A stretch of 64,000 nucleotides of DNA, from the NCBI GenBank assembly GCA_031291475.1, contig JARLIY010000046.1, forward strand, positions 62,001-126,000, given 5' to 3'. The notes under the pieces are model-generated. The model worked only from the letters and a program-made list of their open reading frames with translations, searched no databases and had not been told where the DNA came from. This document shows, piece by piece, positions 17,540 to 26,522 of the stretch. Position 1 is the first letter of the stretch; each line of letters starts with the position of its first letter. The DNA is from Xanthobacteraceae bacterium. Its GTDB lineage: Bacteria; Pseudomonadota; Alphaproteobacteria; Rhizobiales; Xanthobacteraceae. A program made the translations under genes and the position numbers.

Positions 17540-18643
17540 TTAGCTCCACACTTCGCCAGCGATCTCGACGACCAAAGCGAGCTTCGCCCATTGCTCGTCT
17601 TCGGACAGCACGTTGCCCTCCTCGGTCGACGCAAAACCACATTGCGGCGACAGGCAAAGCTGGTCGAGCGCCACGTATTTGGTCGCCTCATCGATGCGGC
17701 GTTTGATGTCGTCCTTCTTTTCCAGCTTGCCGGACTTCGAGGTGAGCAGCCCGAGCACGAGCTGTTTCTTGCCCTTGGGGAAAAACCGCAGCGGCTCGAA
17801 GCCGCCGGCGCGGTCGCTGTCGTATTCGAGAAAGTAGCCGTCGAGGGCGATTTCATTGAACAGCCGCTCGGCCAGCGGTTCGTAGCCGCCCGAGGCGATG
17901 AAGGTGGAGCGGAAATTGCCGCGGCATGAATGCATAGTGACCGTCAGGTCGGCGGGCTTGCCTTCGAGCGCACGATTGATCATCCGCGCGTAAATGGCGG
18001 GAAGTTTCTCCGGCTCGTCGCCGCGCTCGCGTGAATGCGCAAGCTCGCGCTCGTCGCACATCATCGCCCAGGTCGTGTCGTCGAATTGGAGGTAGCGGCA
18101 GCCGGCGTCGTAAAAAGCGCGCAAAGCTTTGCGCGAGGCATTGGCCACGTCCTCGAAAAAGGACTCCAGATCGGGATAGGCCTGTTTGCTGATCGAGCGC
18201 CGGCCGGGGCGGAAATGCAGCATATTGGGGGCCGGGATCGTCATTTTCGGCATGACGTGCGTGTGCGCTTTGGTAAAGCGAAAATCCTCGACGTGCGGAT
18301 GCGTCGAAAAGCCGACGCGGCCGACGGTGCGCACGCTTTCGGCCTTGGTTTTCACGCCGTGAAACTCGATGCCTTCGGCGACCTGATAAAGTTCGACGCC
18401 ATCGAGGCCTTTGAGAAAGTCGAATTGATACCAGGAGCGGCGAAACTCGCCGTCAGTGGCGAGCTTGAGCCCGATCTCCTCCTGCTTCCTGATTGCCCTT
18501 TCGATCTCGCGGTCCTCGACCGCGCGCAACGCCCCGGCCGTGATCTCGCCGCGCTCCCGCTTGGCTCGCGCCTCCTTGAGCGCCGGCGGCCGCAACAGGC
18601 TGCCAACATGGTCGGCGCGAAAGGGCGGCGTGGTTCGTTGCAT
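17540..18643 (-). CDS. MetE-like zinc methyltransferase, tandem copy 1 (operon start)
   Basis: A 367-residue protein beginning at the ATG at 18643, where similarity to its two tandem paralogues begins; the open frame continues upstream but the extension has no counterpart in them. Predicted zinc ligands are His238, Cys240, Glu273 and Cys335. It is the first gene of the seven-gene operon. No SAM or cobalamin riboswitch is visible in the 240 bp upstream, which argues against a plain methionine-biosynthesis role. Together with the downstream acyl-CoA enzymes it suggests methyl or alkyl transfer in catabolism (inference). Confidence 0.88.
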   Translation of the reverse strand: MQRTTPPFRADHVGSLLRPPALKEARAKRERGEITAGALRAVEDREIERAIRKQEEIGLKLATDGEFRRSWYQFDFLKGLDGVELYQVAEGIEFHGVKTKAESVRTVGRVGFSTHPHVEDFRFTKAHTHVMPKMTIPAPNMLHFRPGRRSISKQAYPDLESFFEDVANASRKALRAFYDAGCRYLQFDDTTWAMMCDERELAHSRERGDEPEKLPAIYARMINRALEGKPADLTVTMHSCRGNFRSTFIASGGYEPLAERLFNEIALDGYFLEYDSDRAGGFEPLRFFPKGKKQLVLGLLTSKSGKLEKKDDIKRRIDEATKYVALDQLCLSPQCGFASTEEGNVLSEDEQWAKLALVVEIAGEVWS

Positions 18644-18887
18644 CGTTTCCTCCGGTGCGCTCTTGTTCTCGAGCTTGGCGCGATTTAGCAAGCTGCGCGA
18701 GCGCATGTAAATGCCGTTGCGCCCGCGCCGATCCGCATGACACGCATGCGCGAAAGACCCCGACGATGCCCATTGGGAGGAGGCCCATGTCTGCGCAAAG
18801 AAGCCAAGGCGACGCCGAAAACGCAGACCTACAAAATCCACGCCGATCGGCCGATCGCGTTCGTGGCCGCTTCTGAGTGATGGAAAG

Positions 18888-18963
18888 TGGTGCCGCGGAA
18901 GGGATTCGAACCCCTGACCCCCGCATTACGAATGCGGTGCTCTACCAGCTGAGCTACCGCGGC
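18888..18963 (-). tRNA. tRNA-Thr (CGT)
   Basis: A full cloverleaf reads on the minus strand: acceptor GCCGCGG pairs with CCGCGGC, the D arm is GCTC...GAGC, the anticodon stem CCGCA/TGCGG holds the loop TTCGTAA (anticodon CGT, threonine ACG), and the T arm contains GGTTCGAAT. The 3' CCA is encoded. It lies between the MetE-like operon and a CoA ligase gene. Confidence 0.97.
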
Positions 18964-19016
18964 AAGCCAACGGGCAGCGTAGTAATACCCGTGCCGTATT
19001 AAGGCAAGCAACTGTC

Positions 19017-19115
19017 CCGTCATCCTGAGGTGGCCGCGAAGCGGCCCTCGAAGGATGAACGGTCATCGGGCCGTCGCCCTTCGAGGCTCGCTGCGCTCGC
19101 ACCTCAGGGTGACGG
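19017..19115. repeat. REP-like inverted repeat between tRNA-Thr and the CoA ligase
   Basis: The element begins with CCGTCATCCTGAGGTG and ends with its near complement CACCTCAGGGTGACGG. Inside are GCCGCGAAGCGGC and GAGGCTCGCTGCGCTCG hairpins around CTTCGAGG/CCTTCGAAGG-type segments. This family of extragenic palindromes is frequent in Bradyrhizobium and Rhodopseudomonas genomes. It sits just past the ligase stop codon and may act as a transcript-end structure. Confidence 0.75.
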
Positions 19116-19123
19116 AATACAAG

Positions 19124-20731
19124 TTAGCGATGATCGGCCGCCGTTTGCGCCTCCGCCCGCAGCTTGAAGCGCTGGATTTTGCCGGTCGCGGTTTTTGGCA
19201 GCTCCGGCCGGAATTCGAGCCAGCGCGGATATTTGAAGGGCGCGAGCTTCGCCCGGCAATAATCCTGGAGCATGCGTGCCAGATCGTCACCGGCCTTCTC
19301 CGGCGCTTTGAGCACGACAAAGGCCTTCGGTTTGATCAGCGCGTCGATGTCCGGCCAGCCGACGACGGCAGCTTCGAGCACATCGGGATGGCTTTGCAGC
19401 ACGCCCTCGACCTCGAAGGGTGAGACATACATGCCCGAGACCTTGAGCATGTCGTCGCGGCGCCCGCAATAAACGAAGTAGCCGTCCTCGTCCTCGACAT
19501 ATTTGTCGCCCGAGCGCGTCCACTCGCCGAGGAAAGTCGCCCGCGACTGTTCGCGATTGTTCCAATACATGACCGCGCTGGTCGGCCCGCGCACCTGCAA
19601 CTCGCCCATCTCGCCGCGGGTGTTGACGATCGCGCCGTCGTCATCGACCAGGCGCACGTCGTAGCCGGGCACCGGCTTGCCGGTGGTGCCGTATTTCACC
19701 TCGCCGGCTCGGTTACTGAGGAAGATGTGCAGCATCTCCGTTGAGCCAAGACCGTCGAGAATGTCGATGCCGTAGCGCTCGCTCCAGCGGCGGCCGACAT
19801 CGGACGGTAGCGCCTCACCGGCCGACACGCAGCGGCGGATGCTCAGCTCCGAACGCTGCGGCGCCGCCGCGCTGGCGAGGCAGGCGGCGTAAAAAGTAGG
19901 CACCGCGTAGAACACGGTGACGCGGTGCTTCTTGAGAATGTCCGCCACCAGCTCCGGCGTCGGCCGCTGCGGCGACAGCACGGTCGTCGCCCCGGCCGAC
20001 ATCGGAAAGGTGAGCGCGTTGCCGAGCCCGTAGGCGAAGAACAGCTTGGCCACGGAATAGCACACGTCGTTCTCGCCAATGCCGAGAAAGGGCTTGCCGT
20101 AAAGCTCGTCGGTGAATTTGAGGTCGGCGTGGGTGTGTACCGCGGCTTTGGGCTTGCCGGTCGAGCCCGACGTGTAGAGCCAGAAGCACATGTCGTCGCA
20201 GACGGTCGGCGCGGTGATGGGCTCCGAATACGCGCCGGCAAGCAATTCCTCGAAGCGCGGGTGACCGCGGCCGTTCTCTCCCGAGACGACGACATGCTCA
20301 AGCGACTCGCAGGCGCCGATCGATTTGGCGAATTTCGGGAAAAGCTCATCGGAAACGACCAGGAGCCGCGCGCGCGAGTCCTCGAGCATGAAGCGGTAAT
20401 CGTCCTCGGTCAGCAGCGTATTCACCGGCACCGGAACGATTCCTGCCTTGATCGCGCCGAGGAACGCGGTCGGCCAGTCGACGCTGTCGAGCAGGCAGAT
20501 GAGAATGCGCTCCTCGCGGCGGATGCCGAGCGAGTGCAGGGCGTGACCGAAGCTGTCGACGCGTGTCGCCAGATCGCCGTAGGTCCAGCCCTGGCGCTGG
20601 TCGATAAAAGCGAGCTTGCCGGCGCGGCCAGCGTCGAGGTTGCGGTTGAGGATGTCGGCGGCGAAATTATAGTCGCGCGGGATCGCGTCGGCTAAGCCGC
20701 GCGACATCGGACTCGGCTGAGCGATATTCAT
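19124..20731 (-). CDS. Benzoate-CoA ligase family protein
   Basis: A 535-residue AMP-dependent acyl-CoA synthetase from the ATG at 20731 (MNIAQPSPMSRGL). The ATP-binding motif YTSGSTGKPKAAVHTH, the GLGSTEMLHIFLSN motif typical of benzoate-CoA ligases, the YVEDEDGYFVYCGRRDDMLKVSGM hinge region and the C-terminal catalytic Lys in TATGKIQRFKL are all present. It would activate an aromatic or related carboxylate. It is divergently transcribed from the fourth MetE-like gene, 180 bp away. Its substrate may feed the nearby catabolic operons, but I cannot name it. Confidence 0.88.
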   Translation of the reverse strand: MNIAQPSPMSRGLADAIPRDYNFAADILNRNLDAGRAGKLAFIDQRQGWTYGDLATRVDSFGHALHSLGIRREERILICLLDSVDWPTAFLGAIKAGIVPVPVNTLLTEDDYRFMLEDSRARLLVVSDELFPKFAKSIGACESLEHVVVSGENGRGHPRFEELLAGAYSEPITAPTVCDDMCFWLYTSGSTGKPKAAVHTHADLKFTDELYGKPFLGIGENDVCYSVAKLFFAYGLGNALTFPMSAGATTVLSPQRPTPELVADILKKHRVTVFYAVPTFYAACLASAAAPQRSELSIRRCVSAGEALPSDVGRRWSERYGIDILDGLGSTEMLHIFLSNRAGEVKYGTTGKPVPGYDVRLVDDDGAIVNTRGEMGELQVRGPTSAVMYWNNREQSRATFLGEWTRSGDKYVEDEDGYFVYCGRRDDMLKVSGMYVSPFEVEGVLQSHPDVLEAAVVGWPDIDALIKPKAFVVLKAPEKAGDDLARMLQDYCRAKLAPFKYPRWLEFRPELPKTATGKIQRFKLRAEAQTAADHR

Positions 20732-20910
20732 CCCGGTGTTTCCTAAAAGGGCCGCGCCGTTGTTGCCCACGGCTTGCCCCAACTCGAAGCATTATGCCGA
20801 CGCAAAGATTTGACGGCAATGGCGCCCGCGAAGCGGGCCCGTGGCATGCCGGCGGAATTGCGCTATGACAGCGCTCGCTTAAGGACAAACCGCCGCCGGG
20901 AGCCCGTTCC

Positions 20911-22086
20911 ATGATTTTGAGCCGCGATCGCATCCTCACCACCCACGTCGGCAGCCTACCGCGCAACGAAGCGCTGAGCGAGCTCTTGATCGCGCAGGAA
21001 GAGGGCAGGACATACGACGCCAAGGTGCTGGCGGATGAAATGGACAGGGCGGTCCGGCACGTCGTGAGAAAACAGCTGGATGCCGGCATCGACGTCGGCA
21101 ATGACGGCGAGCAGCGGCGCATCGGCTTCCAGACCTATGTGCCGCAGCGCATGTCGGGCTTTGCCGGCGTGTCGAAGCGGCGCCGCGGCCGCGAATTCGA
21201 GGAGTTTCCCGAGCTGCTGAGCTACCTGATGCGGCGGTTTCCAAATCCGCCGAAGAGCCAGCAAGGCGCTCCCGAAGCGCAGGCCGACATCAAATACCGC
21301 GATATTGGGCCGATCACCGAGGAAATCGCGAGCTTCAAGCAGATCGCCGACGAGCTGCACGCTTTCTCCGAGCGTTTCATGACCGCGCCGTCGCCGGGCA
21401 TCATCTCGACCACGATGCTCAACGCCTATTACCCGTCGCACGACGCCTATCTCGACGCCATCGCGCGCGAGATGAGCAATGAGTACCAGGCGATCCACAA
21501 ATCCGGCCTCATTCTTCAGATCGACGCGCCCGACCTCGCCATGGATCGCACCATGATATACCGCGACCTGACGGACGCCGATTTCGTCAAACGCTGCGAA
21601 CGGCATGTCGACGCGATCAACAAGGGTATCGCCGGCATTCCCCGCGAACGGGTGCGGCTGCATGTTTGTTATGGAAATTGGGAAGGCCCGCACATCCACG
21701 ACATCGCGCTGGAAAAGATCCTGCCGGCGCTCTACCAGGCCAACGTCGGGGCGCTGTCGATCGAATTTTCCAACCCGCGCCATGCGCACGAATATGCCGC
21801 ACTCAAGCGCGTGCCGTTCCCCAAGGACATGATCCTCATTCCAGGCGTGATCGAAAGCACCTCCAATTTCGTCGAGCATCCGGAGGTGGTGGCGCGGCGG
21901 ATCGAAGAGGCGGTGGCGGCGATCGGCGACCGCGAACGCGTGATCGCCTCGACCGATTGCGGCTTCGGCACCTTCACCCGGCGCGAATGGGTCATCGAGC
22001 CGGCGGTGTGGCTCAAGCTCAAGGCGCTCCGCGACGGCGCCGACATCGCCTCGGCGCGGCTGTGGGGGCGCAAATCCGCGGCGTGA
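20911..22086 (+). CDS. MetE-like zinc methyltransferase (fourth paralogue)
   Basis: A 391-residue member of the cobalamin-independent methionine synthase C-terminal family. It has the N-terminal THVGSLPRN motif and zinc residues in LHVCYGN (H-x-C), IEFSNPRH (Glu) and STDCGF (Cys). It is clearly more distant from the three tandem copies than they are from each other, with an inserted region near residues 85-135. The gene stands alone on the plus strand, divergent from the CoA ligase and followed 160 bp later by an M24-family gene. The methyl donor and acceptor are unknown. Confidence 0.88.
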   Translation: MILSRDRILTTHVGSLPRNEALSELLIAQEEGRTYDAKVLADEMDRAVRHVVRKQLDAGIDVGNDGEQRRIGFQTYVPQRMSGFAGVSKRRRGREFEEFPELLSYLMRRFPNPPKSQQGAPEAQADIKYRDIGPITEEIASFKQIADELHAFSERFMTAPSPGIISTTMLNAYYPSHDAYLDAIAREMSNEYQAIHKSGLILQIDAPDLAMDRTMIYRDLTDADFVKRCERHVDAINKGIAGIPRERVRLHVCYGNWEGPHIHDIALEKILPALYQANVGALSIEFSNPRHAHEYAALKRVPFPKDMILIPGVIESTSNFVEHPEVVARRIEEAVAAIGDRERVIASTDCGFGTFTRREWVIEPAVWLKLKALRDGADIASARLWGRKSAA

Positions 22087-22247
22087 CGACCGCCGCCACA
22101 TTGCGGCACGACCTTGCCCACGAACAAATTGTGTCGTGAATCATCTTGCCCGGATGCGGTGCTGCGCTACGCCCGGGAAAAGTCTATAATCCACAACGAT
22201 CTAAAATCCACGAAGTCCAATATCGACTACGCATGAGGGAGTACGCC

Positions 22248-23549
22248 ATGGACGACATTACCCGCGAGCCGACCGCGATCCGCGCCGAGGATATCAACCC
22301 GCGCTACAATTGGGGCCGCCATCTGCCGGTGCTAGGCACCATGGGCGTCGATTTCGAGGAGCGCGTGGACTATCGCCGCATGCACCGCTATCGGCTCGGG
22401 CGCGCGCAGGCCGCGCTCGAGGCCTCTGAACTCGGCGCGCTCATCCTGTTCGACGACAACAACATCCGCTACGTCACCTCGACCAAAATCGGCGAGTGGG
22501 CGCGCGACAAGCTTTCGCGCTGGGTGCTGCTGGTTCGCGGCAAGGACCCGATCCTGTGGGATTTCGGTTCGGCCGCCGTGCATCACCGGCTCTATTCGCC
22601 GTGGCTGAAGCCGGAGAACTGCAAAGCCGGCCTGGTCGGCTTGCGCGGTACCGTCGATCCAGCTTTCGGCTTGATGAAGCATCACGCCGAGGAAATGGCC
22701 TCGATCGTCAAGTCGGCCGGCGTCGCCAAGATGCGGGTCGGCGTCGACATCATCGAGCCGCCGATGATGTTCGAACTGCAAAAGGCCGGATTGAAGATCG
22801 CCGACGGCCAGCAGGTGATGCTGGAGGCGCGTGAAGTGAAATCGGCCGACGAAATCGCACTGTTGAACCGCGCCGCGGCGATGGTCGATGGTGCCTATCA
22901 GCTGATCGACGAGAAGCTCAAACCCGGCGTGCGCGAGAACGACATCGTCGGCCTGGTCAACGAGTTCCTCTATCGCCACGGCTCCGACGACGTGGAGGCG
23001 ATCAACGCCATCTCCGGCGAGCGCTGCAATCCGCATCCGCACAATTTCACCGACCGCATGGTGCGCCCCGGCGACCAGGTCTTTTTCGACATCCTGCAAA
23101 GCTTCATGGGCTACCGCACCTGCTATTACCGCACCTTTAATGTCGGACGCGCCACGCCCTCGCAGCACGACGCCTACAAAAAGTGCCGCGAATGGCTCGA
23201 TTTGGCGATTGACCTGATCAAGCCGGGCGTGACCACCGATGAGGTGTGCAGCGTGTGGCCGAAGGCGCAGGAGTTCGGCTTCCCCGACGAGCTGTCGGCC
23301 TTCGGGCTGCAATTCGGCCACGGCCTGGGCCTGAACCTGCACGAGCGGCCGATCATCAGTCGCGTGGTCTCGCTCGACCACCCGACCGTGATCAAGGAGG
23401 GCATGGTGTTCGCGCTCGAGACCTATTGTCCGGCGACCGACGGCTATTCCGCCGCCCGCATCGAGGAAGAAGTCGTGGTTACCGACAAGGGCCACACCGT
23501 CATCTCGCTGTTCCCCGCGGAGGAGCTGCCGATCGCCGCCCGGTATTGA
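22248..23549 (+). CDS. M24 peptidase-fold protein (Xaa-Pro peptidase/creatinase-like) with altered metal site
   Basis: A 433-residue protein with a creatinase-type N-terminal domain (about residues 35-190) and a pita-bread M24 domain (about 195-425). I start at the ATG at 22248, preceded by GAGGGAG. In the catalytic domain the first metal Asp (FFDI) and His (QFGHGLG) are present, as are Glu in ALETY and Glu in RIEEEV. The second metal Asp position, before YRTF, appears as Cys (RTCYYRTF). Metal binding may thus be altered, as in creatinase-like or lyase members of the fold. It could be a C-N or C-S cleaving hydrolase rather than a peptidase. Confidence 0.82.
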   Translation: MDDITREPTAIRAEDINPRYNWGRHLPVLGTMGVDFEERVDYRRMHRYRLGRAQAALEASELGALILFDDNNIRYVTSTKIGEWARDKLSRWVLLVRGKDPILWDFGSAAVHHRLYSPWLKPENCKAGLVGLRGTVDPAFGLMKHHAEEMASIVKSAGVAKMRVGVDIIEPPMMFELQKAGLKIADGQQVMLEAREVKSADEIALLNRAAAMVDGAYQLIDEKLKPGVRENDIVGLVNEFLYRHGSDDVEAINAISGERCNPHPHNFTDRMVRPGDQVFFDILQSFMGYRTCYYRTFNVGRATPSQHDAYKKCREWLDLAIDLIKPGVTTDEVCSVWPKAQEFGFPDELSAFGLQFGHGLGLNLHERPIISRVVSLDHPTVIKEGMVFALETYCPATDGYSAARIEEEVVVTDKGHTVISLFPAEELPIAARY

Positions 23550-23809
23550 GGCCGAGGATCGTCGTCGCGTGCGCCCGCAATCCGGGGTGGCCGCACGATT
23601 CGGGGCGGAGAAATCCGCTCATAGCTGCCATGCAGGCGGCCGCGCGAGCCCCCTCGCGACGTGCCGATTGTGACGATTTTTCAAAGCCTTGCGCAATGGC
23701 GTTATTTGCCCGATTGCGGCAATTGTGCGGCGCACAAATGTACTGGATTTTTCGCCAGACCCCCATTACGTAAGCCGCCTCAAGCCAAAACGAGGGGACC
23801 GATTCAGCC

Positions 23810-24040
23810 ATGAAAATGATGGTAGCCGTAAGCTTGCTTCTCGGTGTTTGGACCACGAGCGCGAGGGCAGTCGATCTCGCCGAACTCGCACCATGCAAAC
23901 CGGCCGCGGCGCGCCTTTGCGACCACACCGGCGGCATGACCTGGAGCAATCTGCTTCGCTGCGGCGCGACGCTCGCGGCGCACAGCTGGCACGTCGGCAG
24001 TTCATGCCGCGAAGTGCTCAGGAAATACGGGCAACTGTAA
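23810..24040 (+). CDS. Small secreted cysteine-rich protein
   Basis: A 76-residue protein with a clear signal peptide (cleavage after ARA, about residue 20). The mature part has four cysteines arranged as C-x7-C-x13-C-x14-C (PCKPAAARLC ... LLRC ... SSCREVL). This resembles a single Cys-rich FGFR/GLG1-type repeat found in short periplasmic proteins of Bradyrhizobium relatives. Two disulfides are likely in the periplasm. It stands alone, with its own intrinsic terminator 30 bp downstream. Function unknown. Confidence 0.75.
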   Translation: MKMMVAVSLLLGVWTTSARAVDLAELAPCKPAAARLCDHTGGMTWSNLLRCGATLAAHSWHVGSSCREVLRKYGQL

Positions 24041-24069
24041 ACGACATACGCGTCAAGTCCCGCATCCTC

Positions 24070-24096
24070 GCCCCGGCCTCGCGCCGGGGCTTTTTA
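24070..24096 (+). terminator. Rho-independent terminator
   Basis: A perfect 8-bp stem (GCCCCGGC and complement with a 5-nt loop) is followed by TTTTTATTTT, 29 bp after the stop of the small Cys-rich protein gene. Confidence 0.9.
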
Positions 24097-24215
24097 TTTT
24101 GGGCGCGCGCCGGGCGCGGGAGGGGTGAATGCGGTGCTGAAACCTGCTACTTCCTTCATCGGCGATTATCGCGCTGCCCAAGAACTCAGTATCCGAGAAC
24201 GCCGAAGAGGATCCC

Positions 24216-25640
24216 ATGTACGCCAATCTCGCACTCTTTATCGACGGTCAGTGGCTCAACGGCGACGGTCGCGCCGGCGAGGACGTGATCAATCCGGCGA
24301 CGGAAAAACCGCTTGGCCGCCTCCCCCACGCCAGCACGGCCGATCTCGACCGCGCGCTCGAAGCCGCCAAGAAGGGTTTTGCGGTCTGGCGCGCGACCTC
24401 GGCTTACGACCGCGCCAAGATCATGCGCAAGGCCGCCGATCTGATGCGCGAGCGCTACGACGCGATCAGCAAGATACTGGTGCAGGAGGAAGGCAAGGCC
24501 TACCCCGAAGCGCGCGCCGAGGTGATGACCTCGGCTGACATCAGCGAGTGGTATGCCGAAGAGGGCCGCCGCGCCTACGGCCGCATCGTACCCGGACGCG
24601 GCAAAATTCGGCAGATCGTGGTGCAGGAGCCGGTCGGAATCGTCGCGGCATTCACGCCGTGGAACTTTCCCGCGCTGACGCCGGCGCGCAAGATCGGCGG
24701 TGCGCTCGCCGCCGGCTGTTCGCTCATCCTCAAGGCTTCCGAGGAGACGCCGGGCACCTGCATCGAAATGGTGCGCTGCTTCGCCGATGCCGGCCTGCCG
24801 GCCGGCGTGCTCAATCTCGTCTTCGGCGTCCCGGCGGCGATTTCCGAGCACCTGATCGCCAAGGATGACGTGCGCAAAATCTCGTTCACCGGCTCGATTC
24901 CGGTCGGCAAGCATTTGGCCGCGCTCGCCGCCAAGACCATGAAGCGCGCCACCATGGAGCTCGGCGGCCACTCGCCCGTCGTGGTCTTCGCCGACGCCGA
25001 CCCGGAGAAATCCGCCGATACCATCGCCGCGTTCAAATACCGCAATGCCGGTCAGGTGTGCATCTCGCCGACACGCTTCTACGTGCAGGAGCCGGTATAC
25101 GCGCGTTTCCTCGCGCGCTTCACCGAATACGCCAAGTCGCTCAAGGTGGGCGACGGGCTGCAAAAGGGCGTGGCCATGGGGCCGCTGGCGAATGCACGGC
25201 GCATCGATGCCATGGATTCCTTCGTCAACGACGCCAAGGATCGCGGCGGCAAGGTCGTGACCGGCGGCAGCCGCCGCGGCAATCAGGGCTATTTTTACGA
25301 ACCGACCGTCATCACCGACCTTCCCGACGACTGCAAGCTGATGACGCAGGAGCCGTTCGGGCCGCTCGCCCCCGTGGTCACCTTCAAGACCCTGGACGAG
25401 GTCGTCCAACGCGCCAACTCGCTACCTTATGGGCTCGCCGCCTACGCCTTCACCGGTTCGGCGCAAACCGCCAACCTGATCGGTGACGCCATGCAGTCCG
25501 GTATGGTCGGCGTTAACTCGATCGCCGTCTCAACGCCGGAGACGCCATTCGGCGGCGTCAAGGAATCCGGTTACGGCAGCGAAGGCGGCCTGGAGGGCCT
25601 GCAGGCCTATCTGAATACGAAGTTCATCTCGCAGGGCTGA
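24216..25640 (+). CDS. NAD(P)-dependent aldehyde dehydrogenase (succinate-semialdehyde dehydrogenase-like)
   Basis: A 474-residue aldehyde dehydrogenase with PWNFPALTPARK (cofactor site), MELGGHSP (general-base Glu) and AGQVCISPTR (catalytic Cys). It is closest to the succinate-semialdehyde dehydrogenase group by the ITGGxxxG-like and ETPFGGVKESGYGSEGG motifs. It would oxidise an aldehyde to the acid with NAD or NADP. The ATG at 24216 follows AGAGGATCCC. No operon partner is apparent; the hopanoid genes downstream converge on it. The exact aldehyde is not certain. Confidence 0.9.
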   Translation: MYANLALFIDGQWLNGDGRAGEDVINPATEKPLGRLPHASTADLDRALEAAKKGFAVWRATSAYDRAKIMRKAADLMRERYDAISKILVQEEGKAYPEARAEVMTSADISEWYAEEGRRAYGRIVPGRGKIRQIVVQEPVGIVAAFTPWNFPALTPARKIGGALAAGCSLILKASEETPGTCIEMVRCFADAGLPAGVLNLVFGVPAAISEHLIAKDDVRKISFTGSIPVGKHLAALAAKTMKRATMELGGHSPVVVFADADPEKSADTIAAFKYRNAGQVCISPTRFYVQEPVYARFLARFTEYAKSLKVGDGLQKGVAMGPLANARRIDAMDSFVNDAKDRGGKVVTGGSRRGNQGYFYEPTVITDLPDDCKLMTQEPFGPLAPVVTFKTLDEVVQRANSLPYGLAAYAFTGSAQTANLIGDAMQSGMVGVNSIAVSTPETPFGGVKESGYGSEGGLEGLQAYLNTKFISQG

Positions 25641-25651
25641 GTTTCGCCGCT

Positions 25652-25756
25652 TAGAGCATGATCCGGAAAAGTGGATACCGATTTTCCGAAAAGATCATGC
25701 TCCAACGAAGAATCTAGACCATGATCCGATTCAACTTGATCGGATCATGGTCTAGG
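25652..25756. repeat. About 104-bp double-palindrome intergenic repeat, copy 3
   Basis: This is nearly identical to the reverse complement of copy 2 (2354-2456). It contains a long palindrome whose arms are CTAGACCATGATCCGA and its exact complement, plus a second hairpin starting GAGCATGATCCGGAAAAG. It lies between two convergent genes and could terminate both. Its last CTAG provides the TAG stop codon of hpnG. Confidence 0.88.
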
Positions 25757-26522
25757 CGTGATCCACGAGCCCGAAATGGGGGCCGAGCAGGCGCCGCACG
25801 CGCACCATCGCCGCGCGGGCCGCGAGCGCATCCATGGCGATGCGCGCGAGCGGGGAGATTTGCGAGGGGCGCGTCACGAGATCGCGCAAGACGGCGCCGA
25901 CATTGGCCCGTCCGTCCGGACGCATACCGATCAGCGCCGCCGGCGGCACCACCCGGTGGGCCGGATCGACCACGACGCGCACCGCGGCAACGGCGAGCTT
26001 GTGCTCGGCGGCAACGCGCGCCACCACATGCGATTCCATATCGACCACGGCGGCGCCGGTGGTTCTATGCAGCTCGCGCTTTTTTGCCGGCTCGGCGACC
26101 GGCTCGTCGACGCCGACGATCGGGGCGTGGATGGCGCCCGAGATCAGGCCGAGCAGCTTGCGCGACCACACCGCATCCGTGGCGCGAACAGTCTGCGATT
26201 CGCGGATGGCGGAAGCAACCACCCAATCTCCGGCGCGCAAATTGGAGGCGAGGCCGCCGGCGACGCCAAAGCTGATCATGCCGCGATAGCCCTGCCGGAC
26301 GGCGCTGTCGGCGACCGTTTCCAGCTCGCTTCCGGCCGTACGGCATACGACCAGCACGCCGCGCGCGGCGGCGATCCGCGCCTCGAAGGCCAGGCCGACG
26401 AATGCGATGACGAGTCGGCGAGGAGATTCGACGGCAACATCGGCGACACGAAGGGTGTCGTCAGCGCCAGTCACCAATCCATCTACGAAAGTCCCGCCGG
26501 CGAAATCCAGTTGGGATGCCAT
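25752..26522 (-). CDS. hpnG: Hopanoid-associated phosphorylase HpnG
   Basis: A 256-residue nucleoside-phosphorylase-fold protein (FGVAGGLASNLRAGDWVVAS and VDMESHVVARVA motifs). HpnG of Methylobacterium releases adenine from adenosylhopane to give (phospho)ribosylhopane in bacteriohopanepolyol side-chain formation. It is divergent from hpnA, 236 bp away, and five more hpn genes lie within 8 kb. The stop codon comes from the adjoining palindromic repeat, so the original C-terminus may have been trimmed or replaced. The cyclase and hpnH are not in the window. Confidence 0.93.
   Translation of the reverse strand: MASQLDFAGGTFVDGLVTGADDTLRVADVAVESPRRLVIAFVGLAFEARIAAARGVLVVCRTAGSELETVADSAVRQGYRGMISFGVAGGLASNLRAGDWVVASAIRESQTVRATDAVWSRKLLGLISGAIHAPIVGVDEPVAEPAKKRELHRTTGAAVVDMESHVVARVAAEHKLAVAAVRVVVDPAHRVVPPAALIGMRPDGRANVGAVLRDLVTRPSQISPLARIAMDALAARAAMVRVRRLLGPHFGLVDHA

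Noticed and set aside
18644-18887. Possible methionine or cobalamin riboswitch before the MetE-like operon
   Set aside because: I found no SAM-II, SAH or cobalamin-type conserved core in the 240 bp; only scattered GC hairpins and a weak plus-strand frame.
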